This document shows positions 12,536 through 25,810 of a stretch of 64,000 nucleotides of DNA, in pieces. The DNA lies in NCBI GenBank assembly GCA_008921705.1, contig VFFE01007859.1, positions 1,686,613 to 1,750,612 of the forward strand, in the 5' to 3' direction. Both the position numbers and the translations under genes were made by a program. How positions within the stretch are numbered: position 1 is the first letter of the stretch; each line of letters starts with the position of its first letter. The notes below the pieces were generated by a model. The model saw only the letters and a program-made list of their open reading frames with translations. It did no database searches and was not told the origin of the DNA. This DNA is from Burhinus oedicnemus (taxonomy: Eukaryota; Chordata; Aves; Charadriiformes; Burhinidae).

Positions 12536-12600
12536 AACTAGGGGCTTAGTTCAGTTGCCTAAACACACATGCCCAGTCCCTTGGATATGCATTAGGGTGC
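12536..12600 (+). repeat. Unclassified interspersed repeat, copy A
   Basis: The 20 bases at 12541-12560 (GGGGCTTAGTTCAGTTGCCT) are identical to 19058-19077, and the next bases (AAACA against GAACA) remain similar. An exact 20-base match in unrelated positions is not expected by chance in a window of this size, so I take both as copies of an old dispersed repeat. Its class and true ends are unknown. The strand is given relative to copy B. Confidence 0.5.
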
Positions 12601-13718
12601 TCAGCTGTTTACATGAGGCCAGCGTATGTCACAAGATATATAAGAAATTCAACAACTTCTTGAGCAGCAGTAGTACCATGGTGTGTCTCAAATGGCACTA
12701 GATGCCTGTAGTTAAGTAACTGCATAGAGTCCTTGTTTTCATCTGGAAGAGGTGGGATCTTTAAATATGTACCAAAATTTAGGAGCCTTAATATCAAAAT
12801 TATTCTCATTTTTAAAAATCAGATTTACAGGGCTACAACTTGGAGAGCTGTGCTTTGTTTTATCAGGGTTGTATCCAAGGAGGGTAAGTGGTCTTCATTC
12901 TTACCACGGCTGATAGGAATGCATCTTTACTGAGATTTCCACTGCTGGAGGTTCCTCTTTTCCCATTAGCTTCAGTGTTTCTGTCTATTTTAAGGGTATC
13001 TTCATAAATGAAGAAAAAGTTATAGTTGGAAATCCATCTCTGGGAAAAAATACAGAGCATAGTTTATTAAAAATCTTAAATTTTAAGTCATTTTGTTGTG
13101 ACATTATATTCTCTTGTCTGTTCTTTTTATTCCTTGTTATATCTCGTGTCTTGGACAGTCCCTGTTCTGAGTAAGTCTTAGTATATGTATTTGTTTTTAA
13201 AGAGCGTCTAGCACAGTGAGACCGCAGTCCTTATGGATGCCATGGCTGAAAAAATAAGTGATCCTTAAAATGGAAATGATTTGGCCCCCACAAAATGGTA
13301 GATTGCAAATTCTTTACTTATGGATGGTCCCATTGAAATAAATGGTATTACTCACCAGTGTAAACTCAGCAGTTGTAAATACAGAGTTCTGCCTTGCCCA
13401 GAGTGAAACAAACCTGCATGTAATTTCCTGTGAGGACATTTGCTCTTACAGAAGCTTTGGATGTAAAAGTTCTGAGTTTGGAGGTGCTTATAACAACAGC
13501 CATTTTGGAAAGGAAACAGTTTCACAACCGTGTAGATTCTCTTTCTGTTTAAGAAACTAAAAAATTTCTGCATTATTTTATATATTAAGCAGTTGAATAT
13601 TTCTTTGACCGTTAAATCTTTATTATGGCAATTTGATACCAGTCTTTCAAACAGCTAGAGTTATATTAGCATTGCTTTCTGGAAAGTTGGTTCTCTTGCA
13701 CCTTGTTCACATATACTC

Positions 13719-13748
13719 TAGAAATGAAAAATATAGAAATGAAAAATG
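13719..13748. repeat. 15 bp tandem duplication
   Basis: TAGAAATGAAAAATA is followed directly by TAGAAATGAAAAATG, differing only at the last base. It is a simple slippage-type duplication. Confidence 0.9.
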
Positions 13749-14346
13749 TGAAATGCTATAGCCTGTTCACTTGCTCTCTGTTTAATCAGTTACACCTGTA
13801 TGATGTGAATGCAAAGTAGAAGCTGAATCCTGCCAAACCAGTGTATTTTCTCAAATGTGCTTCTATTTTTTACTTGGCATAAAGCAGTGAAGAGACTGGT
13901 CTCCTATTAAATTTTGCTCACTGCTTTTATGTTTCCTAGCATCTTTTACTTATGAATTCTTGTGTCTGCATGCTGAAAACACTGGTTCCTCCCCAGAATT
14001 TCTCATTTTATAGTGCATATGTGGGGCTTTCATTTAGCTTTCATCATTCAGAAGCTTTCAGAATACTTACCTAACTGAAGTTTGTAATATATATGATTAT
14101 AGATATTTGCAAGAGAAGAGATTTAAGGTAGCATTATTTTTAAGGTTGTAATTAATGGGCTAATCTCTCATCCCTGTATCAAGAAAGAGGATTTGCTACA
14201 AAAGAATCTGTAAGTCCTGAATACGTTGTAATCCACTGAGCAACCCAAGTGTCTGGACCAATGATACCGACAGGCTCTTACAATTGCTATGAGTGATCTA
14301 CAGTATGTGGCAATTGAAGTGGGGTTTTTTGTTTGGTTGGGTTTTG

Positions 14347-14370
14347 TTTATTTATTTATTTATTTATTTA
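14347..14370. repeat. (TTTA)6 microsatellite
   Basis: Six perfect TTTA units directly follow a G/T-rich stretch (GGGGTTTTTTG type). Confidence 0.95.
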
Positions 14371-14811
14371 AGAATTTTAAGAAATCTTTTTGTATTACAA
14401 AGTAGATCAGGGGCTCTGTAACTGTTATACAACTAACCTTATATAAGGAGCCAGTCGGTCTCGCAATCCACAGACCACCATAGAACTTTCTGAAATACAG
14501 AAGGAACAAAATTGACTCTCTAGGAGATTTGCATGCTGTGCATATCTATAAACAAAAAAGTAAAAGCTGTTTCTTAAATTTTTTCTGTGTATTTCAGTAT
14601 GTGGATCTGTGTTAATGTGTTGTAAAAACACATGATGGCTCAGCTATTTCTGGGCTTACGTGTCAAAATGTGCATCAAAAATGTCTGGTTCAAAAATACA
14701 CATCCTAGCTTAGACTTTACTGACTTTTTTAATAAGATGGTTGTCTTCTTCAGCTGTATGGATCCAGAAATATGTGTGTTAGGCCTGTCATAATGAAAAC
14801 TTACCATTTGA

Positions 14812-15440
14812 AATCATAGGATAATTTGGGTTGAAAGGAACCTCAGAGTTTCAGCTAGTCCAACCTCTTGCTTGAAGCAGGGTCAGCTGTGAAATCAGAC
14901 CAGGCTGCTCAAGGCTTTATCCAATTGGTCTGGAAAACATCCAAGCATGCACAACCTCTCTGGGCAATCCGTGCCGCTCCCTGGCAGCCTTGGTGAAAAA
15001 GTTTCTCCTTTGTCCAGTCTGAACCTTTCCTCTTTTAACTTACGCACATTGCCCCTCACTTTCTCACCAGGCACTACTGTGAGGAGCCTGGCACCATCTT
15101 CCCACTGATCCCCTCATAGATATTGGGGGATTGCTGTTAGGTTCCCCAGAAGCCGTCTCTTCTCTAGGCTGAACGAGCCCTGTCATAGAATCACAGAATG
15201 GTTTAGATTGGGAGGCACCTTAAACATCATCTAGTTCCAACCCCCTTGCCATGGGCAAGGACACCTCCTACTAGACCAGATTGCTCCCTCAACTTCTTCT
15301 CATATGGCAGGTACTTCAGACCTGTCTAACTTGGTGACCCTCCATTAAAAACTCTTCCATCTCTCAAGGTCTTCCTCTGGGGTGGGGCAGTCAGGGGAGA
15401 CAATACAAGCTGGATGCAATATAAGTGGTGTTGTTGAAAG
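14812..15440 (-). mobile_element. Older CR1 LINE fragment split by a younger CR1
   Basis: On the plus strand, 14812-15181 reads as the reverse complement of a CR1 3' end and ORF2 tail: an ATCATAGGATAATTTGGGTT start, a CTTGAAGCAGGGTCAGC block, AACCTCTCTGGGCAATCC, then TCTTCTCTAGGCTGAACGAG. The alignment then jumps, and resumes at about 15288 with CTCAACTTCTTCTCATATGG, the next expected ORF2 segment (family consensus continues 'cctcagccttctc'), reaching ACAATACAAGCTGGATGCAA near 15425. The jump is filled by a separate CR1 3' end. Coding frames are heavily decayed, so this is one of the older CR1 copies in the window. Confidence 0.85.
15182..15287 (-). mobile_element. Younger CR1 3' end nested in an older CR1
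   Basis: About 105 bp reads, on the plus strand, CATAGAATCACAGAATGGTT, then a CATCTAGTTCCAACCCCCTT block and CATGGGCAAGGACACCTCCT. It is the reverse complement of a well-preserved CR1 3' terminus. It lies in the same orientation as its host element, between two parts of the older CR1 that are contiguous in the family. It is clearly less diverged than its host. It is extremely 5'-truncated. Confidence 0.85.
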
Positions 15441-18400
15441 AACTTCTATGTGTGTCTCTCATGACACAATCTTCCACGTGCAAATTCCATCATAAAATTT
15501 AGGCTTACATTTTTATTTGGAAAACAAAGAATATTCATAATTTAATTCAATTTGTGTAAGTTATGGTGTATAAAATAAAGTATTGGGTGACATTCACATT
15601 GCCAGATGTAGGAGTATTCATTGTATGTGTCTCCATCTCAGCTGGTTTCCTAGAATTCCCTTTACAGTCAGTGAAAAAAAAAAAACAAAACAAAAACAAA
15701 TAAGAACTTCTAGTGTTTTGCCTCAGCCTGGACTAAACATCTGACATATGAAAGACTAAATTTAGCCTTTAAAGTACTTGTTTTTACCACTGACTACAAT
15801 GGAGCTGAGGAGCACTTGCGAGTGCTGGGGACTACCTTGTAGAGTCTAAGCTTAGGTAGCCACAGTCTTTACCTTTGGCCAGCACTGATTTGCTTGTAGA
15901 CCCACTGAAAGGAAGGCAGAAGAAGATTCTAATCTAAACTATATCTTAATGAATGCATAGATGATGAACCTCATGTGATTGCATGAATAGAAAAGAGTAG
16001 GGATCTTCATTCAGAGTGAAAAAAGAAAGGCTGTTAGTGACAGAGGTACAAGGGAATACAGGTTGGGCTTCCTATGAATACTCTGTAAACTTCAGTACAA
16101 ATTTGCAAAATTATTAATAAAATATTCTAACCAAAGCACAAATCCCTAGCCTTTTAAAACCCACTGGTATTAATTATGGAAGATGTATTTATGTGTTGGA
16201 ATATTTTGAAGGTGAGTTAAATATTTTTATGAAGTTTCACTTAGAAATTTCACTATTTTTGCCTGTTCATTTAGATAGAAGTGCTGTCAACTCTAGCTTA
16301 TTAATTTTTTATATTACTGTTTTGAAAATATTTCCACAATAGCTGTTGCATAGTCTTTCTGTAGTCTTTACCTGGGTTTTTGGGGTTTTTGTTTCTTTCT
16401 TTGTTTGTTTGTTTTGCCCCAAGCTTCCCTCATAATATTTTTTAACAAAAATAGCAAGTCCTCTGTTCAGAGGTCCTCCAAAAGATTCTCTTTAGAACTA
16501 ATAATAGCTTTCTTTAAAAGCTACTAGCTTCTACTTCCCCAAAGTAGTTTTTTACTAAAAGATAATAGTCTAAGCAAAATGTTAAACTTCCTTTTACTGC
16601 ATAACAGTAATTTGATGTGACATTTCTGTATTGTATTATTATCAAGCTCTGCAAGCTTATTAAATCATGTTCCAAGTGATCAATGGATTTATCCTTTGCA
16701 AACTAAAGTGCTTATCATTCATGGCATTCCTCCTTTGTTCTGGTGGAATGGAGACAGTTCTAATGCATCTTGTCAGGTCCTCATTTTCTTTATTTCTTGG
16801 AACATGATCTTTACTTTTGCATAAGAAATTGGATAAGTGAGCATTAAGTAATAGCCAAATACATTTTTTTTTCCCTCAGAAATAAAGATAACCACATCTT
16901 TTCTTTTTTTTTTTTTTTTGAGGCAGAGCACAGTCAACCACAACCATCCCAATTTTTCAGAGTTCCTTCAAGATGATTCCTTCATTTTACAAATTATGTA
17001 AAACTGACTTCTCAGTGGGAGTCCAAAATAACAGAATGGAATTAATCATGTGGGATGGAGAAAATAATCAGATGTTGGACTTGGTCCACCCTGTAAATGG
17101 TTGAAACCAACTGTATTTCTATGTCAATTGTTAACACTTACAAGCTTAAAGACATTGCTGCTGTACTCTGTTTGCTCAAAAATCACTTTCAAATTTACTC
17201 ATGGGCAGGAATTCAGAAGAGATGACCATAAGAAGAGGCAAAATTTTGATTCCTAACTGGGATCCATGTATATCCTTATCCTTTTGGCTTTACAGAGTAA
17301 CTTCAGAAAGTATTTGATGTAATAGTTGGCCCCAAACAAGCAATCTAACACTCAGGTATTAATTTATGGCAGTTGACATGTTATATATGTTATATATTAT
17401 ATATTATTATATATTATAGAAATGTTACTCCCCAGTTTCTTAAAAACTAACCAAAAAACTGCACTTTCTTTTGTTCATAATTCAGCAGCGCACGATTTCC
17501 CTAACAGTAAGGAGATGTGAGAATGTTGTAGAAAAAGAGAAAGATACATCCTGCTGTGAAAGGCAAATAAAACATTATCATGAAAAATATATAAAATCCT
17601 AGACAGGAGAGCTGTGTCTTAATTATGGAATAAAGTATCTAATCTCAAAAAAGAATGGGTATAGAAGGATATATAGTAGGGAGCGTATAAGTAGGTGACA
17701 TACCTTCAGAATCATGAGTTTGTATTACTTTGTAGTCATATGGTTTCAAAGTTTGGTTTTGTTATATGTCACAGTGAAGATAAAATCTTTTCTAGTGTTG
17801 GCATAAAACACATATATTGGAGTTTCTGTTTTTCACTTGAAATGATCAGGTATCCTTTAGATCTGAGAGCTCACTATATAAAAGGTGAAGCGGAGAAAAA
17901 GCTCACAGTTACATTTAAAATAGCTCATAATACTACAAGTTGCTACAAAACTCATTTATAAAAGAAATACTTTTTTAATATATTATCCTTCCTGCATTCC
18001 TTCCTTTGTTCCTCCCTCTCAAGATTTGTTCTCCTGTCATTAGTGCTGAGATATTTAACCTAAAGTTCACTTTTTCTGGATTTTATAAGGCTGGTAGAAA
18101 GAACTTATGCCTTAAAAATAGTAATTCCCTCCTGTATACGATTTTACTAGTGATATCTCTGTGTTCGCTGTGTTATCATGCTTTGGAGTTCTTATTTCAA
18201 AAGAAATAATAGTATTTCAAAAAGTAATAATAACATAGTAATGCAAAATTTGACCCATTTGTAATTTGGAATTTCCCTTTTTTGTTTTGTTTGCATGGCA
18301 TATTGACTTAGATAAATAATTTTGTACTTCTTTCCTATAAATTAAATTCATTTTCTTTTTGTCATCTAATTATCATGATTTTTCTTAATATCTTTCGGAA

Positions 18401-18954
18401 TTATATGCTGCTGTCAAGCAAAGCAGTTAGACCCATATTTTAGTTGTCAGAGGACAGGAAACCTAAAATACTGGATACTGTAATGCTGTGTGAAAGTCAT
18501 GAGGCAGGGAGGTAATCATTCCCAAAATGTGTTGCTTAGACACCAACAGTACTTTATCTTGTGAGAGAAAAAAACCCTGGTGGTGAGGTTAAATATCAGG
18601 AAGAGAATCTATGGATTCAGTGTAGGTGAAGGTGAAATCAGAGATTTTCAAAGGAGACTGTAACTGGCAAATAACCCATATGAACTGTCTTTGTGTACAA
18701 AACAGATGTATAACTTGGCCAAAATGCTAAGAAAATTGATAGAGACATTTATAATTACTTTTTTTTTTAGGATAAAAATAGTCAGCAATGCTGAAACGGG
18801 CTAGCATTTTGTTTTGTCATTGTCATAGTTACTGTCTTTCATAAATGTATGTCTGTTTTTCAAATGGGATAAAATTCTGGGTGAGCTCAGCTGTGTAGTG
18901 ACTGCGTCTGCAAGAGACCCCGTACGTTCCCTTTGCAGTCTGGGGAGAGCTGCT
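15441..18954. other. Unique non-coding sequence
   Basis: No gene or transposon is recognised. It holds poly-A near 15675-15690, a G/T-rich run near 16374-16418, poly-T near 16905-16919 and an alternating TATAT stretch near 17380-17417. The frame at 17695-17961 (88 codons) has no familiar motif. Confidence 0.55.
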
Positions 18955-19345
18955 CAGTGCACTCAGTATGGAGTTTAACGTGCAATCTCTTCCTCAAGTA
19001 GACACCTATACTTGGTGAGATGGATAGTGCTCTAAATTTTATTGACTGTATTGACTGGGGGCTTAGTTCAGTTGCCTGAACAGTGACATCTAGTACTAGT
19101 TGAGATGCCTGTGGGCATTTTGCCTAGCCTCTAGGCTGATCCAGAGGCTTGCAGATTGTATCATCTGCCACCATGCAGATGTCTCAGGGCATATCTGATG
19201 GTACTGGTTTAACAGTGGTGGTCCTCTGCTGACATCTGTTTTAGGCCATTAAAGAGAGATCTAGGTCTCCGTTCACTATAGTAGAAATCTAAATAGCTGA
19301 CTGAGGAATAGACGCCTGCTTTGTATCCATCTGCAGTTAGATGAG
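18955..19345 (+). repeat. Unclassified interspersed repeat, copy B (longest)
   Basis: The stretch shares 20 identical bases at 19058-19077 with copy A (12541-12560), and TCCTCAAGTAGACACCTA at 18991-19008 matches 49173-49190 in 16 of 18 positions. Together these suggest a repeat unit of several hundred bases, of which A and C keep different parts. I remember similar wording from bird genomes but cannot name the family. I see no open frame, clear terminal repeat or tail. Boundaries are approximate. Confidence 0.45.
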
Positions 19346-22300
19346 ATAAAGGCAGTTTCTGTAATTCTTTGCATGTATCAAGCTGGTTTGTTCAGTGACG
19401 AAGCAATATAAACACAAAATAGTCTCTTTGCTTATTTCAGCTAGCTGAAGTCTAGCAAAGAAAGAAACAAAATCTAGCCCGCTGGAGATAAAATATATTT
19501 TATGTGAACTTGAATAAAACTAGTAACACCTGAACTATTAGGATACATACTTTTTGTTTATAAATGTGGATGCAGTTAGCATTGCTTTGAAATTTAAGTA
19601 CTGCATGATGTAGAAATTACCATCCACATTACAGTAGAGGTGCACAGTGTCAGTCATACATCAGCTTTTCATCGTTTGGGGTTTGTGTGTGGAATGCCGG
19701 AGGCAAGAAGTACTTCCTACATTGATTACCAAGCCAGATTTGCAATATCCAGTGTTTGAGAAGAGGTGGTAACTGAACAGGTGGAACTACAGAAGAGACT
19801 TCTGTGCCGCTGGTGACTTGGAGAACCACATCAGTGGTGGACAGATTGCAGATCCTGGAGTTCCGTTACGGTCCATCATCCTGGCCCTACCACATAGAGT
19901 GCCTCTGAGGATTAGAGGGGGATTTCTTTAATAGAAATGTGACACTTTTAGTTCACATGCATAATAAACAGAGTTTGGCATCCACAGAATAGTATTTCTG
20001 CTTTAGTGATAATCTTAGTATTATGAATTCAGTATTCTGTTATTAATTCTGTGTTATTTTGTTCTTGATATGTTTGGTTAATTCCTTTTTATAAATGGAA
20101 GTCTTGGACAGACATAAGAAATTTATTTATATTTATATGCAATATGTTGTCAGATTGAAATTAGCTTTTTTTTCCTTTTTTTAGCTCGTTCTGTTTTAAA
20201 AGAAATTAGAAAATCAGAATTAGGCTAACCATTCTACAGATTTCAAGATGTGGTGATAGAGCTTAATAAATCCTAGTCAGAGTACAAACAAAGTAACATG
20301 TTTTATAAGGAACACATATCTTTTCTAACCTGCAAAATACTTGATAACTTTCCAGTTAATGTCTAATAAAAGCTCTCAGCGGTTCTAAAAGACAGAAATA
20401 TTTCAGCTATTTAAATCTCACATTTAATTCTCAGTTTTATTTAGATATTTTACTGAAATATTAAATCAGTAAACACTTTTTCTTTCTGGGAGAGACAACT
20501 TAGAGGTAAAGGCCAGGAGATCTCAAGATGACTTAAAGTTCCCATGCTTAAATCATTCTGAGTAGTAAGGAATTGACTGAAGTGTTTATTATGAAGTATT
20601 TTTTCAGCAAAGTGGAAGTTAATAATCTAATGTTTAGAGGTTGAAGCTAATTTCAGATGTATTTGCCATTGTGGTAGATGCAGTATAGATAACCCATATG
20701 AAGTAAATTGTTTTTAAAAACGTGTACATATATGTATGTGAGAAATTACATCGGTTGCTTATTTCTTCTTCTACGTATGAAATCATTAGCATGTTATTTT
20801 CTTTTAGTGACAGCCAATGTCTAAGCTTATTAGTAATTTCCTACATCTTGTGATGCTATTACTCAAGTATGCTTCCAAATTTGGATGAAGATATAATTTT
20901 GGAAAGCATAACAAGGTACTCCATGGACATGTAAATGTGTAAGTCTAATCACATAGCACAGAATTTCAGAGCTTCCAGTTCAGAATTTATAATAAATATG
21001 AGACAGAAGTAGTCCTAACTATTAACAAGACCTTGTTATTATGCTTTTGAAGATGCTTAGTACCAAGGGGAGGGTCAATTTTAGGCATGAGAAAAGTAGA
21101 CGGTGGCTTAGAGTTTAAGAAGATGTTGGCCTTAGGCAAGAGAGAAGATTTCTACTCTGAAAGAAGTGTCTGAAGTGCTGTGTCTGGCTCAGAGGCAGCC
21201 ACAGCATTTCACTTCCAAATCCGTTTAGTTGCTGTGGGCAGTGGGAGTGAGCAAGCCCCTTGGCTCGATCATAGGTAGCAGGGCCTTGCTGCCTGGGCGT
21301 CCAGCCCTGGTTTGCCCCCACTGTTCAGCAGAGGGACCCATAAACAAAAGTGAAGAGTGAGGTGTGTTCGGCCTGGAGAGCTTGCTTAGTCTCAGCACCC
21401 AAAAACATATTGGAGAAGATGATATGCAGGGAAACAGCTCTGCTATGACCATGCACTGGAGTGTTACCCTTGTTCCTGGGGTCTGAGGTAGCTGTAAGTA
21501 TAGTATATCCATGTGAGAAGTCGACTAGAAGTGTTCTGGAGTATAAATAGCCATACTGTATATATAAAATTCTAAGATGTGGAGTATTGGATGAATTCTT
21601 TCAATAGTGATCAAAAGTTATTTATTTCTTGGGGGAAGGATGAGGACCCAGTTACACTTTTATAACGCCAGTGAAGGAGAGACAAATAGAATGCAAATTT
21701 GTCTTTGCAATGCAACAAAAGAAAAAAAACCCAAAAATTAAATATATGACAATTTTGAAATAGCATAGGTTTCCATGTTTAATCTTTCACTGTCCAAAGC
21801 CAAGGTAACTTCCAAATTTTTCTTGAGTATTCTTAATTATCCATTTAAATGTAGAGCTTTTTACTGTTGAACTTTATGAATATAAATGAACAGGAACAAG
21901 AAATGTTGGCTGCAGGTTCCAGCTCCTGTGGGTGTATTTCAGGAGGGTGTCAGAACTCATTTCCCCACCCTTGTCCTGAAGCCACAGTTTTAGACAGCAA
22001 AAAAACCCTTGATGGGATATCTTACTGGGTCATTACAAGGAATATTACAGAAATTTGACGAGTAAGGTCTTCATTCAGGTTTTGAAGACGTTCAACAGTT
22101 CATTCAGGGATTCAGAATCTGCTCACAAGTCAGTGTCAGTCTCTGTTGCTTATTTGTGATTCACAAACATCTGAGACCATGTATGCAAGATACGGTCTCC
22201 AGATTTTGAATATTTTATTCAAACACCATAGTGATTTAAATAATAAACCACTCTACAGCAATCATGACATCCTGAAATAACAATTTGTGCTAAATTAAGC

Positions 22301-25300
22301 AGAGAAAAGTGGCAACAGCTGACAAATGTCTCATTTAGGAAGACTGGAGTTTTGTTGATCTTTCAGTGCTGATTTTCAGTTTGTTAGCCTTTCTTCAAAA
22401 TGCAGTTAATATTTTTAAGATATGAGTGTGGTCAATTATATGTCTTCCTGTCATGTTTAGTGGAAACATGTCTATGGGACATTTTTCTGGTAATAACAAG
22501 CTAGCTAGCTAGCTAGTTAATTGTTCTAAGAACACTTTAATTTGATGAGATCCTTGTGTATCTATTACAATAATAACATTTACCTGAGCTCTTCTGCAGT
22601 TCCTAATGTTAAAATAACAAGGCACTCCGGAGCAAACTCATTTTATAAATTCCGTCTAGTTTTCAAAAAATGAACAAAATCCTAAACTGGTGATTTAGAT
22701 TACAAATAGTTGTTTTTCTGTTCTGCCTATAAGTTCTGTTTCCCCAAGCCTGTATTATTTTAAAGGTAACACAACTGATTTTTGTGAAATCAGTGAACCA
22801 TTTCAACATTATTTTTCTTTTAATAGAACCATTTTTTGTGAGACTAAATAGTAATTGTAGATTATCTCGAGAGAGATATATGTTCCTACACTTACAGAAT
22901 TAGGATAAAATGAAAATTAGAGAATTTTGTGCATCAAAATGCTGCACAAATTGCTGTCTTTAAAAAGAATGCAGATGACAAAGGAATAGCACCCTAAGAA
23001 TTTTGTGGTTAATTCTGTATCCAACAGCAATTGTATTTGCATTACCTAGTACTTACCACGTTGTGGAGAGGTCTTTGTAAGACATTTGTAACCTAGAAGG
23101 TTTCATTCTTATCTACTTTCCATAAAGACAGAAATCTGGTAATGCGTTATCAAAATCGTATGTTATAAAAGAGATTGCTTCTACACTCTCTTTCATCGGT
23201 GATCTCAATAGGAGAAAAGAAAGAATATTGCATTAGATAAATTTTCAAATGTAAAGATTTAAGTCAGAGAGGATTGTTACAGAGATACAGAACTAACCTC
23301 CAAGACAGTATAGATGATCAAGTTCCTCTAGCAATTTTTTTTGTCAAGCTCAGAATGCCAAGTAGGGAAATAAATTCTAAGTACAGCTGTAATTAAAACT
23401 GTCTGCCCACTTTTCTGCCACATCTGCCTAGTTGAAGGAAGAAAGGAAGATCTGGAAGAGCTTTGTGTTTTTATTTCAAAGATACGTGATCTGTTTCCTT
23501 GACATAGGCAAAGCTTCCCTGCTGGACTCCCTGCTGTCTTCTTCAAATTTCTGCGGTTTACAAATCATGATGGGGAGCAACATAGCATAAATGGATCTTT
23601 TATCCAGAACTGGTATACATGTCAGGAGGCAACTACACTTAATAAATTGAGGTTATCTTTTAAGTAGAAAAGGGAGGAGAAAAGGGAAGGGAAGAAAGTC
23701 AGAATGTTTGCTGCTGTAGCTCTGAAAAGCTGAATTTTCCATTGATAGTGAAAGGCCAAAGGCATTGGACTGAGTTGACAGTGCAGGGTGTCAGGACATG
23801 TGTGGGTTTGTCTTAGCATGGTTTCATATTGCTTTAACGATAGCCAAGTGGCCAAGTGACTATTGCCTCACCTTTGTGTGAGCAGAAGCTCTGTGAACAC
23901 TATGAATGGTAAAGGTCTGTCAAACCTGCGGCAGCACTGCCTTGCAAGTAATAGCCCTTGATGTCAACTATGGCTGGAGGAGGCAACGTTCAGGCTTCAG
24001 GAAGAAACCAGTGAGAAGGAGGCAGAGTGTGATAAGAAAATATATAAATATAATTCCAAGTATACCACAGGACAGAAAAGGAAGAAACTCCCACAACTGT
24101 GAACATCATACTCCCAGCAAGGATCTCAGGTTGCTCACAACCTGTTGTAGTTCCCTCTCTTTCTATTTAAGGAAGACTGTAACTGTCAACCCTAGGAACA
24201 AGACGAATATTGGATGAGCAAGCACATTAAATGAAATTAATAGATTCTAGAAGTTTTTGGCATAACTATTATTAATGGGTTTTGTTGCATTAATTAGATA
24301 ATTTGTACTATGTGACTGTTCAAACATTAATTCAACTAAGAGTAAATTCTTATCTCTTTATATATAGTGCCTTCCCTTTTGTCCATAACAAGATATTGAA
24401 TATAATGCTATGTTCCATTTTTATGACTTTCAGCAAAGGGCAGGGGACAATAATGTGGTAAACAGTCATAGAGAAATCATCTGGTAGAAGCCAAATAAGT
24501 CACAAAGAAAGGCAATCTGAAATGCCTAAAGAAATCAAAGGATTTCCTCCTCTTGTATGGCTGTGGCTGGTACATTCTGCTGGATTTGGGAGATAGTAGG
24601 CTCAGGAGGGTCTAGAATCAGGTTTCTAATCCTTTGGTAAGTGGTTTAATCCCCTTGATGTGCAAAATACCACTATGTCTACCACCGCTTCCTCCTCTGG
24701 GAGGTAAATGGTTATCCACCTAATCACCGTGATGCTCAGGGTCGAACAGAAGCATCTGCTGCCCAACGACAAGCTCTTCTGAACATTTCACATGACAGAA
24801 GATAACCACAAAGGGAACTTTCAGGCAACCAGTTAAAATATCAAGAAAGTCTAAGCATTGACAGAGATGTACAAGGTCGGAAACACTAGGTGAGATGTGG
24901 GTTGAATTGCTTTCCACCGTGTTCTGTCACTGCCTTTTTTGTGGGATAGCTTGTCCACAGTTAGTACTGCGGGCTAGGAATTGTGCTGTGGAAGCCAGTG
25001 AAACCAGTCCATCGCATTGTGATCATGTAGCTATTGGTCCTCCTATTCACATACCTCTCCGGAATAAAGAAAAGCTGTGATTGCTAGATCACTATGAGAA
25101 GTTTGTTGATGCACATCAGAAGGAATACCTAAAATCTTAAAACTGTAATGATGTTAAAGACAAGAAAATGTTCTTGTTGGTATTGTTGCAAGATCTACAA
25201 TGGAAACAAAAATGCTTTTAAAAGGAAGCAATAAATATTCAGTGTCAATGAGATATGGGAAGATACTCAACATGGGTCTTATAGGAGTTGTGAAATGCTT

Positions 25301-25810
25301 ACAAAATCCCCATGACAATATTAGAATAACACTAGCACTCTAACAGTAAAATCAGAGCAGCTTAAGTTAAGTGCCTTGGCTAAATGAAATCTTTTAAGAC
25401 AGAAAAGACCTCTGTTTAAGCAGGACTCTGAATGAAAATACATTTTCTAGTTGCCACAAGCCTATGACTAAGCTGGTTTACCAGACCAGATTGTCACCTT
25501 GAAAACTGAGGCAAGCAATGTAATCCTGTAGTGTCATCGAGCATCAGTGGCCGCTTCAGGGCATGACTATAGCACAGTAAGGGGCAATTCATTGAAACCC
25601 ATGAATGAGCAACTATCACAAGGTGCAGCGGTATACAAGAGTCTTACATCAAATCTTAAAATAGTATGGTGAAATACCTGACTGATCCTAGTTCTAGGCA
25701 TAATTCATGTGATGCTCACTCAGATACCAGTTTGAAGGTTGCTTCATAAGGAATCAGTTAGCGTTTCTTTGTTTTCATGACATAAATACGACCTTAACCC
25801 CAAACCCTTC
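19346..25810. other. Unique non-coding sequence
   Basis: No gene or transposon is recognised over about 6.5 kb. The part 21100-21520 is richer in G and C than its surroundings and is open on the minus strand for up to 95 codons, but I recognise nothing in the translation. The 103-codon frame at 23906-24217 is basic and unfamiliar. The block 24545-24900 also has somewhat higher complexity, without an assignment. Confidence 0.5.
22499..22516. repeat. (AGCT)n microsatellite
   Basis: Four and a half self-complementary AGCT units in a row; the whole tract is palindromic. Confidence 0.95.

Larger units (their letters stand above)
12601..14811. other. Unique non-coding sequence with small simple repeats
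   Basis: No gene is recognised. It contains a 15 bp tandem duplication and a TTTA microsatellite, listed separately. Overlapping frames on opposite strands at 13342-13573 appear to be chance. Confidence 0.55.
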
